Part shown: piece by piece, positions 1-6,194 of the stretch
Position numbering within the stretch: the stretch's first letter is position 1
Layout of the letters: every line of letters begins with the position of its first letter
DNA from: a bacterium
Lineage (GTDB): Bacteria > Latescibacterota > UBA2968 > GCA-2709665
Direction of reading: 5' to 3'
DNA: 6,485 nucleotides
NCBI GenBank assembly: GCA_027619145.1
Contig: JAQCGA010000244.1
Coordinates: 1 to 6,485, forward strand
Made by a program: the position numbers and the translations under genes
Notes under the pieces: generated by a model
Databases searched by the model: none
What the model saw: the letters and a program-made list of their open reading frames with translations, nothing else
Told to the model about the DNA's origin: nothing

Positions 1-534
1 GGACACGCCTCCACTTATCAGCAAACCGGTACCATTGATCCGTTCTTTCAATTCTTCCCGCAGGCGCACACGGTCATCCGACTCGTCCAGTTTGTGATAC
101 GGCATAGAGTTCAACGTGCGAAATATCAGATCCCTCACTTTCGCAGACACAATCCCATCCGATTTCTGAATTTCGAGTAGCGCTTCTTCGCCATCCATTT
201 GAAGCGTAATACGCACACTTAAAAAACGAAGCGCAGCATCGTCTTGCGGATTCACCAGGATCTCTTCGATTGGGTAAAGAAAAAGAGCCTGAATCGGAAC
301 CTTCTGGCGCTCCGTGATCTTCACCTCCTCAACCGTCTCGCCTTTTTCTTCCGCTACAAGCCGCTCCTGTTTCGGAATAATTAAGCGCGTCACCAGAACA
401 TAGGCCAGGGCCGTTTGGCCCAAAAGTACAATAAACGCAAGAACCAGAAACTGGTTCAGACGGGCACCTTTGGGAGCTACTGGAGCAACGGGCGCATCAC
501 CTTCTTCTGCTTCTTCTGCTTCTTCTTCGGCCAT
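1..534 (-). CDS. fliL: Flagellar basal body-associated protein FliL-like (partial, C-terminus beyond window)
   Basis: FliL is a single-pass inner-membrane protein that surrounds the flagellar stator and supports motor torque; that role comes from the family, not from this sequence. The 178 visible residues run from an ATG at 534 to the window edge. In order they show an acidic Glu-rich N-terminus (residues 2-12), one hydrophobic segment (about 28-49), a linker rich in charged residues, then a periplasmic domain. That domain has the typical FliL layout: a 'YPIEEILVNPQDD' strand, a 'RFLSVRITLQM' strand, a helix, and a late 'RLREELKERIN' helix followed by Gly-rich residues. Only the last few residues of a normal FliL seem to be missing. 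An AGGGAGA ribosome-binding site (541-547) lies 6 nt before the ATG. It is divergent from galU; other flagellar genes, if present, lie off the left edge. The family call rests on pattern resemblance, since FliL is weakly conserved. Confidence 0.85.
   Translation of the reverse strand, partial: MAEEEAEEAEEGDAPVAPVAPKGARLNQFLVLAFIVLLGQTALAYVLVTRLIIPKQERLVAEEKGETVEEVKITERQKVPIQALFLYPIEEILVNPQDDAALRFLSVRITLQMDGEEALLEIQKSDGIVSAKVRDLIFRTLNSMPYHKLDESDDRVRLREELKERINGTGLLISGGVS
502..528 (-). repeat. Tandem 9-bp repeat encoding the acidic FliL N-terminus
   Basis: Two exact copies of ttcttctgc (502-510 and 511-519) are followed by a third unit, ttcttcttc, differing at two positions. On the coding strand they read Glu-Glu-Ala, Glu-Glu-Ala, Glu-Glu-Glu near the start of the FliL-like protein. 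Such in-frame repeats can change length by slippage without shifting the frame; whether this one varies cannot be seen here. Confidence 0.8.
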
Positions 535-588
535 GACAAATCTCCCTAGCCCGGAATCAGACGTTGCAGCGTGTACATTGATTTTGCC

Positions 589-617
589 TTGATTTCTATG
601 GGTGCTCCTGTTATTTT
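589..617 (+). promoter_or_regulatory. Weak candidate sigma-70-like promoter for galU and the downstream kinase
   Basis: TTGATT (589-594) and TATTTT (612-617) are separated by 17 bp. Each matches the sigma-70 consensus at four of six positions. Transcription from here would leave a 5' leader of roughly 110 nt before galU. AT-rich spacers often contain such matches by chance. Confidence 0.22.
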
Positions 618-717
618 ATTCAGCGTTCATCCAGGCTCTCCCACAGAAATAAGTTACAAAATATTAAGACTTAACCTCGTAATTGTCAAGTCGGTTCCCC
701 GTCCACATCAGCCTGGG

Positions 718-722
718 AGGAG
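718..722 (+). promoter_or_regulatory. Ribosome-binding site fixing the galU start
   Basis: AGGAG, inside the longer run gggaggag (715-722), sits 10 nt before the ATG at 733. It decides against starting the protein further upstream in the same open frame (as far as 571), where no family-like residues occur. Confidence 0.75.
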
Positions 723-732
723 TTGCGTCTCT

Positions 733-1638
733 ATGGATATTCAAAAGGTTGTGATCCCGGTGGCTGGCCTCGGCACCCGCCTGCTTCCGGCCACCAAGTC
801 CCAGCCCAAAGAAATGCTGCCCATCGGCCGAAAACCCGTTGTTCAGTACGTTGTTGAAGAAATGGTCGAGCAAGACTTAAAAAAAATCCTCTTCATCACC
901 GGCCGAGAAAAACGCTCCATCGAAGACCATTTCGACCGGGACCCAGAACTACTCAACCGTCTATCCGAAACCAACCACGATGAATTGCTCGACGAAATCG
1001 ACTACGACCGTGAAAACGTAAAATTCTTTTATACCCGCCAGATCATCCCTCCTGGCCGCCACACTCCCGCAGGCATTGGCCATGCCATTAGCATGGCCGA
1101 AGACTTCGTGGCAGGCGATCCTTTTGTCGTGGCGTTGGGAGACACCATTGTGAAATCTGGCAACCACGCCGGCCTCACACGTCGAATGATTAAATCGCAC
1201 CTCAAACACGGGTCCAGCTGCACCATTGCCGTTCTGGAAGTAGATCCAGGTGAGGTCCAGCACTACGGTATCGTGAAACCCAAAGGGCGCGCCCAGGCCG
1301 ATTTTGAAATTGAAGATATTGTAGAAAAACCTTCCCCAGACGATGCACCCAGTTGTCTTGCTGTAGCAGCCCGATATGTATTTAATCCAGAAATTTTCGT
1401 CGCACTTCGTAGGACATCACCCGGGTACGGCGGAGAACTTGAACTGACCAGCGCCATTTCCACCTTACTCAAAATGGGGCACTCCGTCCGGTGCGTACGT
1501 CTCAAGCGAGATGAAATCCGATATGATATTGGCAGCCCCATTTCCTACTTCAAAGCCTTTATCGACTTCGCCCTGTCGGACCAGCGACACGGATACCTTA
1601 TCCGTCAGTACCTTCAGCAACGTCTCCGGGAATTTTGA
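733..1638 (+). CDS. galU: UTP--glucose-1-phosphate uridylyltransferase (UDP-glucose pyrophosphorylase), GalU family
   Basis: Makes UDP-glucose and pyrophosphate from UTP and glucose-1-phosphate in the cytoplasm, feeding the Leloir cycle and glycan synthesis. The 301-residue product matches the usual GalU length. It shows the nucleotide-binding signature GLGTRLLPATK (residues 12-22) with PKEMLPI (25-31), the TGREKR and IEDHFD elements (56-68), a metal-binding Asp in LGDT (D137), the VEKP sugar-phosphate motif (197-200), GGELELT (233-239) and YDIGSP (264-269). The start is set by the upstream AGGAG site and by the first residues, MDIQKVVIPVAGLGTR, which align with the family N-terminus. One oddity is a loop of about six extra residues (around 104-110) just before the PAGIGHA motif, which usually reads PLGLGHA after RQ plus a short turn. 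It is followed two bases later by a sugar kinase and probably co-transcribed with it. A related uridylyltransferase with a different sugar preference cannot be excluded. Confidence 0.93.
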   Translation: MDIQKVVIPVAGLGTRLLPATKSQPKEMLPIGRKPVVQYVVEEMVEQDLKKILFITGREKRSIEDHFDRDPELLNRLSETNHDELLDEIDYDRENVKFFYTRQIIPPGRHTPAGIGHAISMAEDFVAGDPFVVALGDTIVKSGNHAGLTRRMIKSHLKHGSSCTIAVLEVDPGEVQHYGIVKPKGRAQADFEIEDIVEKPSPDDAPSCLAVAARYVFNPEIFVALRRTSPGYGGELELTSAISTLLKMGHSVRCVRLKRDEIRYDIGSPISYFKAFIDFALSDQRHGYLIRQYLQQRLREF

Positions 1639-1640
1639 GC

Positions 1641-2699
1641 ATGTCCGATGCCTACCTTTCTACCGCCCCAGGACGGGCGGGCATTATTGGTAACCCCACA
1701 GATATGTATGGCGGCAGTGTCATTTCCTGCTCCACACAAGAACGGTCGGCCGTACTCATCGAGCCTGCCAGCGAACTTCGCTTCGAAGTAGCCGGACAAC
1801 GCCACGTAGTGAACGGCCCGGCTGATCTGCGCCTGGACGGCGGCCATTTCGACGTGGCCAAAGCCGTCGTCGATTTCTTGAATCTCTCCGCAGCACGCTT
1901 TTCACTCCGCTGGGCCTGCAATGTGCCTTTCGGCGCAGGCCTGTCCAGCTCGTCTTCCATGATCGTGGCCATCCTCAATGCCGTTCTGGCCTTTACGGGA
2001 CGCACCCACCACGCCTTCTACCGGGCAGAAATGGGGCGCCATATTGAACTGCACTACCTGGTCCTGTGCGGGTACCAGGACGCTTATATGTGCACCCTGG
2101 GCGGGCTCAACTACATGGACTTTCGCCAGAAACAGTTTTACCGCGCCCTCGGCGACGAGCCCTATGCCACCATGGAACCTCTGGCCCCGTATGTGGACCA
2201 GTATCCCTTTGTCCTTGGCCACACCGGCATACAGCGCAGTTCCGGCGTGGTGCACCGCCCCATCCGCGAGCGCTGGCTGGAAGGGGACAGAGAAGTGGTT
2301 CGCAACTATCTGCGTATTGCCCACCTGGCTCGCATGGGCAAACGCGCCCTGCTGGATACAGACTGGGAAATGCTTGGAGAACTCATGGTAGAAAACCACG
2401 AAATCCAGCGCGACCTGGGTGGCTCCGGTCCAGAAAACGAAACACTCATTCAGGCCGCTTTGGATGGCGGTGCCCTGGGTGCCAAACTGGCCGGCGCAGG
2501 TGGCGGCGGCACCATCATTGCGCTTGCGCCAAACCCGGAACCGGTCGTTCAAGCACTGAAAGACGCAGGTGCCAGCCGCATCCTCTTTCCTCGCCCGGCA
2601 CCGGGCGTAACCGTAACCCCGCTCAAAACCTCCGCAGACCGTGAGAAGGCCGAACAAGAACTGGCCGACCGCTCCAAACAGGAAGACTTCCATTTATAA
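1641..2699 (+). CDS. GHMP-family sugar kinase, glucuronokinase-like, substrate unassigned
   Basis: A cytoplasmic ATP-dependent small-molecule kinase of the GHMP superfamily, 352 residues from the ATG. Motif 1 is APGRAGIIGNPTDMYGG (9-25). Motif 2, the ATP loop, is VPFGAGLSSSSSM (95-107). The putative catalytic Asp lies in GYQDAYM (D147), followed by GGLNYMDF (154-161). Motif 3 is AKLAGAGGGGT (281-291). The GNP-T/S-D-xY-G form of motif 1 and the QD...GG-x-x-YMDF stretch recall plant glucuronokinases more than galactokinase, which reads GEHTDYN. COG2605-type heptose-7-phosphate kinases share the QD/GG region. The ATG at 1641 lies 2 nt after the galU stop, with GGGA (1628-1631) 9 nt ahead; an in-frame TTG at 1635 would overlap galU. 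The tight spacing suggests translational coupling and a joint pathway: phosphorylation at C1, then uridylylation. The family is clear. Glucuronate, or another sugar, as substrate is only a hypothesis. Confidence 0.9.
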   Translation: MSDAYLSTAPGRAGIIGNPTDMYGGSVISCSTQERSAVLIEPASELRFEVAGQRHVVNGPADLRLDGGHFDVAKAVVDFLNLSAARFSLRWACNVPFGAGLSSSSSMIVAILNAVLAFTGRTHHAFYRAEMGRHIELHYLVLCGYQDAYMCTLGGLNYMDFRQKQFYRALGDEPYATMEPLAPYVDQYPFVLGHTGIQRSSGVVHRPIRERWLEGDREVVRNYLRIAHLARMGKRALLDTDWEMLGELMVENHEIQRDLGGSGPENETLIQAALDGGALGAKLAGAGGGGTIIALAPNPEPVVQALKDAGASRILFPRPAPGVTVTPLKTSADREKAEQELADRSKQEDFHL

Positions 2700-2702
2700 G
2701 CA

Positions 2703-3878
2703 TCAACCTGCTTCCTTAGCCAACCGCTCCACCCCGTTCACTGCACTACAGACGTACACGTTCGGCGTCAAACCGGTTTCCTGTGGGTATCTTGCCTGCA
2801 CAGCCGCCGTCAATTGCTCCACGGCATCTACCTCTACCAGATTCACGGTGCACCCTCCAAACCCTGCACCCGTCAACCGCGCGCCCAGCACGCCTGGCAC
2901 CTCCGATGCAATCTCCACCAGCAAATCCAGTTCCCGCCCACTCACCTCATAATCTTCCCTCAGACTCGCATGCGACGCTGCCATCAAAACCCCAAAACCG
3001 GCAACATCGCCCCCCTTCAGCAGTGCAGCGGCCTGGCGGGTTCTCTCAATTTCACCTACCACGTGTCGGCACCGCCGATACACCGTATCCGAAAGCCGCT
3101 GCCTGTATGTCTCCAGTTCCTCCGCAGTCACATCCCTCAGTGCCCGAAGTTCCCGCCCCAGCGCACACCCCAGTTCATAAACACCTTCTTCGCACGCCGT
3201 ACGCCGTTCATTATAAGCCGAACCCGTCAACCCTCGTTTCACGCCTGAATGACAGATGACAATTCGCACAGACTCACCCGGTAAGGGAACAGGCTCAAAC
3301 GTCAAGTCTCGACAATCCAGAAGCAGTGCATGGTTCGCCTTGCCATTTGCCGAAATAAACTGATCCATAATCCCGCAATTCACACCCACAAACTGGTTCT
3401 CCGCCCGCTGTCCCAGCAACGCAAGCTCTGGCCCAGACATCTCCAGCCCATTCAGCTCCAGCAACCCCTTCCCCGTGGCCATCTCCACAGCCGCAGAACT
3501 GCTCAGCCCGGCACCAACGGGTACATCTCCTACCAGTACCGCGTTGAATCCACACAGTGTGTTTCCCAACTTCTGGAATTCCAGAACCACACCCTTGCAA
3601 TAATCCGGCCAGTACCCGGTCCGATCCGGTGCTTCGTCTACCGCAAACTCTCCCTTTTCTTCGTGGGCCACAGACCAGATCACCGCTTTCTTGTCCATCC
3701 TGGCTCCGGCCGCAAAAACAACCCATCGGTCAATTGCCGCCGGAAACACAAAACCATCGTTGTAATCTGTATGCTCTCCAATCAGGTTCACCCTTCCTGG
3801 AGCGCGTACTACGACCTCTGGCGCTTCACCAAACCGTGCCTCGAACACCTCTACCGCTCGGCTCACAACCTCCTTCAT
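2703..3878 (-). CDS. galK: Galactokinase (GalK)
   Basis: Phosphorylates galactose at C1 with ATP, the entry step of the Leloir pathway, in the cytoplasm. The 391-residue product is of normal length. It carries the galactokinase signature GRVNLIGEHTDYNDGFVFP (28-46), the GHMP ATP loop VPVGAGLSSSAA (119-130), the catalytic-Asp motif GIMDQF (169-174, D172) and motif 3, GARLTGAGFGGC (332-343). The start at 3878 is fixed by the signature position and by an AGGGAGG-type ribosome-binding site (3883-3890). The frame stays open further upstream to 4313, but those residues show nothing galactokinase-like and overlap galT in another frame. The start overlaps the stop of the galE-galT fusion as ATGA, a classic coupled arrangement, so the two are surely one operon. 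Its stop lies 3 bp from the end of the convergent GHMP kinase gene, leaving no room for a separate terminator. Confidence 0.97.
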   Translation of the reverse strand: MKEVVSRAVEVFEARFGEAPEVVVRAPGRVNLIGEHTDYNDGFVFPAAIDRWVVFAAGARMDKKAVIWSVAHEEKGEFAVDEAPDRTGYWPDYCKGVVLEFQKLGNTLCGFNAVLVGDVPVGAGLSSSAAVEMATGKGLLELNGLEMSGPELALLGQRAENQFVGVNCGIMDQFISANGKANHALLLDCRDLTFEPVPLPGESVRIVICHSGVKRGLTGSAYNERRTACEEGVYELGCALGRELRALRDVTAEELETYRQRLSDTVYRRCRHVVGEIERTRQAAALLKGGDVAGFGVLMAASHASLREDYEVSGRELDLLVEIASEVPGVLGARLTGAGFGGCTVNLVEVDAVEQLTAAVQARYPQETGLTPNVYVCSAVNGVERLAKEAG

Positions 3879-6040
3879 TCCAACCTCCCTCGCCGCATCG
3901 CCTGCCTGATTTCCGCAGCCGCGATATTGGGATCTGAAGGGTTGATCATCTCTCCGAAAATGTCTGCCCCAACAACATGCTTTCGCACACCTGGCCCTCG
4001 TAACAACGAGGTAATATGAACCTGCATATGAAATGCATGATCTTTTCCATTCGTAGGAGCCTGGATCAATGCCATCGAATAGTGATACGGCGTTCCAAAC
4101 AGGTGGTCCAGCCCGGAAAGCAATTCCCGCATCATTCCCGCGAAGCCACGGCTGGCGGCCACGTCCAGCTCGAGCAGGCTGGGGGTGTGCGACAACGGTG
4201 CCATCACCACATCGTACGGCAATTGGGCTGCATAAGGCACATAGGCTACAAAATGTTCGTTGCGAGCAAGCACCCTCCTGCCATCTACCTCTTCTACCCG
4301 GTTGGCGTCGCATACAAAGCAGGCCCCATCATGCGTTTTCTTGTATTCGGTGAACACCTGTAATTGCGGGGCCACCATCAAATCGGGTATCGTCCCGTAA
4401 GAATAGACCTGCCCATGTGGATGCGGCTGAGAGTTGCCCATCACCGTGCCCCGGTTTTCAAAAATGAGAACGTAGTTGATCTCCTCCCGCTTGCCCAGCC
4501 GTTCATAGATCTCGGCCCACGCATCCACCACAGCCTCCACTTCCTCCTGTGCCATCTCCGAGAGCCGCTTGTTATGATCTGGACCATACGTAATCACTTC
4601 ACATACGCCACGCGATGCACGAGCCGTGTACGGGCCATAATTCTCGTGCACTTCATATCCGTCGGGTACCAGCGCCGGAAAATCGTTGGCAAACGTCCAC
4701 ACCCCGGTGTACGCCGGGTTTACTGCGCCATTTACTCTTCGATTGCCCGGGCAAAGATAACAATCTGGATCGTACGGTTTCTCTTCACCGGCCTCAAACG
4801 CCTGTACTTCGCCGCGCCACGGCCGAGAATCTCGACCGGACGCAATATTGATCCATCGACCCCAGAATGGGTTAAAACGCTCCTCGCGTACAGGGCGATA
4901 CCCTGCCGGGTTCAGCCGATGCCACCGCCACGCAGATGCGATAATCTGCTCCAGAGACGCCCGGGCCTGCCAGCCCAATTCAGCCTTCACACGCGAAGAA
5001 TCTGCAACCAGTACATCCGGATCTCCGCTCCTCCGTGGACCTACTTCCGCCGGGATCTCGTGACCTGTCACCTGCCGCGCCGTCTGAATAATTTGCTTCA
5101 CACTGAACCCGGTCTCTGTTCCAAGATTATACGTCACAGACCCTCCACTGTTCAGCAGGCGATCCAGACACAATACATGGACATCTGCCAGCTCTTCAAC
5201 CGAAATATAATCCCGCACAGCCGTCCCGTCTTCCGTATCGTAATCTTCTCCAAAAATCGTCACCTTTTCCCGTTGCCCCAGAGCCACCTGAAGCACAATG
5301 GGAATCAGGTGAGATTCCGGATCGTGATCTTCTCCGATCAACCCCGACGCGTGTGCTCCGGCCACATTAAAATACCGAAGAGCCGCATATCTCTGCCCTT
5401 CTGTTTTTTCTAAAATCAATTCATCCATCATCTTCGACATACCGTAAACATTCGTCGGTAAAAAAAGCCGCCGCAAATCCTCTTCGTTCAGGCCAAGCCG
5501 GGGGTCTTTTGCAGACACTTCCGCTTCGTACCAATCAATAACCGTTTCAAAATCTACAGCAGCAGACATCAACTGGCTCTCTGTTACTGCACCCGTCACC
5601 AGACGTTCGCGCTGACAATCTTCATTCAGCGGAATGTACTGCGCTCCTGGGTTGCCATAGGTGGCACACGTGGAAGATTTCACGATTGGAATACCCCCAG
5701 CAGCGTCCACCAGGTTACGAAACGCCAGCACATTGGAGTCGAAATACAAACGCGGCTCCTCCTGGGATTGACCCACCAGGCTGCGGGCTGCAAAATCGAT
5801 CACGCCCACAATACGATGCTTTGTAAACACCTCACCAAGCACCTCCCGGTCCAGCAAATTCACTTCTTCAAAAACGAATTGCTCCGGACCGTACACCCGC
5901 GCAAACAAATGCACCACTTCCCGGTGCCCCAGGCTCAGGTCATCCAGTACAACCACCCGCCGCCCGGCATCCAACAATCTCCACACGGTGTGGCTCCCCA
6001 CATATCCCGCCCCGCCCGTAACCAGAATCGCATTGTCCAT
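3875..6040 (-). CDS. GalE-GalT fusion: UDP-glucose 4-epimerase plus galactose-1-phosphate uridylyltransferase
   Basis: One 721-residue protein with both remaining Leloir activities. The N-terminal part (about 1-371) is a GalE short-chain dehydrogenase: NAD loop TGGAGYVGS (8-16), acidic LDDLS (32-36), SSTCATYG (122-129, with T124 at the usual active-site Ser), catalytic YGMSK (Y199, K203), RYFNVAGA (222-229) and VRDYI (275-279). The Y128-to-Y199 distance is 71, against 21 in E. coli GalE, so about 50 residues are inserted. After a linker of about ten residues, a full GalT follows (about 382-721): RFNPFWGRWI (388-397), zinc Cys C427 and C430, PDH (H489), and the HPHGQ active site (H540, nucleophile H542). 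An extra Cys pair, C574 and C577, is present. Hand alignment suggests that three of the four E. coli iron-site ligands are replaced. No ATG precedes the GalT part, so separate translation is unlikely. Ribosome-binding site GGAAGGG lies at 6045-6051. Fusion could pass UDP-Gal from GalT to GalE. Confidence 0.95.
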   Translation of the reverse strand: MDNAILVTGGAGYVGSHTVWRLLDAGRRVVVLDDLSLGHREVVHLFARVYGPEQFVFEEVNLLDREVLGEVFTKHRIVGVIDFAARSLVGQSQEEPRLYFDSNVLAFRNLVDAAGGIPIVKSSTCATYGNPGAQYIPLNEDCQRERLVTGAVTESQLMSAAVDFETVIDWYEAEVSAKDPRLGLNEEDLRRLFLPTNVYGMSKMMDELILEKTEGQRYAALRYFNVAGAHASGLIGEDHDPESHLIPIVLQVALGQREKVTIFGEDYDTEDGTAVRDYISVEELADVHVLCLDRLLNSGGSVTYNLGTETGFSVKQIIQTARQVTGHEIPAEVGPRRSGDPDVLVADSSRVKAELGWQARASLEQIIASAWRWHRLNPAGYRPVREERFNPFWGRWINIASGRDSRPWRGEVQAFEAGEEKPYDPDCYLCPGNRRVNGAVNPAYTGVWTFANDFPALVPDGYEVHENYGPYTARASRGVCEVITYGPDHNKRLSEMAQEEVEAVVDAWAEIYERLGKREEINYVLIFENRGTVMGNSQPHPHGQVYSYGTIPDLMVAPQLQVFTEYKKTHDGACFVCDANRVEEVDGRRVLARNEHFVAYVPYAAQLPYDVVMAPLSHTPSLLELDVAASRGFAGMMRELLSGLDHLFGTPYHYSMALIQAPTNGKDHAFHMQVHITSLLRGPGVRKHVVGADIFGEMINPSDPNIAAAEIRQAMRRGRLE
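3883..3890 (-). promoter_or_regulatory. Ribosome-binding site of galK inside the end of the galE-galT gene
   Basis: On the minus strand this reads AGGGAGGT, 4 nt ahead of the galK ATG at 3878-3876. It lies within the last codons of the upstream fusion gene. With the ATGA overlap it supports coupled translation and rules out the longer in-frame galK extension. Confidence 0.8.
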
Positions 6041-6074
6041 AAAACCCTTCCGTTAAGCAGATCTCACCCGGTCA

Positions 6075-6103
6075 ATTTTATTCCCTTCAGCATAAGCTAT
6101 AAG
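6075..6103 (-). promoter_or_regulatory. Candidate promoter for the galE-galT/galK operon
   Basis: On the minus strand, TAAAAT (6080-6075) matches the -10 consensus at five of six positions. CTTATA (6103-6098), 17 bp further upstream, matches the -35 consensus at only three of six. Placement is sensible: it lies after the terminator-like hairpin and would give a 5' leader of about 25-30 nt before the ATG at 6040. A start site in this spacer is expected if the hairpin ends transcription of the upstream gene. Confidence 0.3.
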
Positions 6104-6107
6104 AACG

Positions 6108-6170
6108 AAAAAATGGGGACGGCGGGCAACCGTCCATTCACCTGCCTGTCGTCGGTTGCCTTCCGTCCCC
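6108..6170 (-). terminator. Intrinsic terminator of the dehydrogenase gene (large hairpin plus T-run)
   Basis: Arms at 6153-6170 and 6115-6132 pair over 18 positions with only two internal mismatches, giving a GC-rich stem (GGGGACGG...CCGTCCCC outer part, GGCAACCG/CGGTTGCC inner part) with a 20-nt loop. On the minus strand the stem is followed by A and six T (6113-6108). This is the form of a Rho-independent terminator and sits 24 bp after the dehydrogenase stop. The loop is long for a plain terminator. The GGGGACGG end recalls interspersed REP-type palindromes in other bacteria, so this may be a repeat element serving as a terminator. Confidence 0.72.
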
Positions 6171-6194
6171 TTATCATCATCCAGATTCAGGTTT

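Larger units (their letters stand above)
535..732. other. Divergent intergenic spacer between fliL and galU
   Basis: This 198-bp, relatively AT-rich stretch separates two genes transcribed away from each other, so promoters for both are expected here. It holds the fliL ribosome-binding site (541-547, read on the minus strand), the galU ribosome-binding site (718-722), one weak sigma-70-like candidate on the plus strand, and a small perfect palindrome, ttaagacttaa (664-674), of unknown meaning. An open frame continues upstream of galU to 571, but its residues do not resemble any part of a nucleotidyltransferase. No RNA gene or recognisable riboswitch was seen. Confidence 0.6.

Noticed and set aside
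664..674. Palindrome ttaagacttaa upstream of galU as an operator
   Set aside because: A perfect 5-1-5 palindrome of AT-rich bases is easily found by chance, and no second copy or known regulator motif was seen.
571..732. N-terminal extension of GalU in the same frame (54 extra codons)
   Set aside because: The residues match nothing in the nucleotidyltransferase family, and the ATG at 733 has a good AGGAG site and the typical N-terminus.
1902..2693. Long open frame on the minus strand (263 codons)
   Set aside because: It is fully antisense to the GHMP kinase, with a composition that fits a shadow of that coding frame and no recognisable motifs.
2698..2713. Small hairpin aagca/tgctt between the convergent genes as a bidirectional terminator
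   Set aside because: A stem of only five pairs with no T-run on either strand is too weak to call.
3879..4313. N-terminal extension of galactokinase in the same frame (145 extra codons)
   Set aside because: It lies inside the GalT coding region in another frame and shows no kinase-like residues. The ATG at 3878 has a strong ribosome-binding site and an ATGA overlap with the upstream gene.
4364..5413. Long open frame on the plus strand (349 codons)
   Set aside because: It is antisense to the galE-galT gene, rich in His, Arg and Pro as expected of a shadow frame, with no domain pattern.
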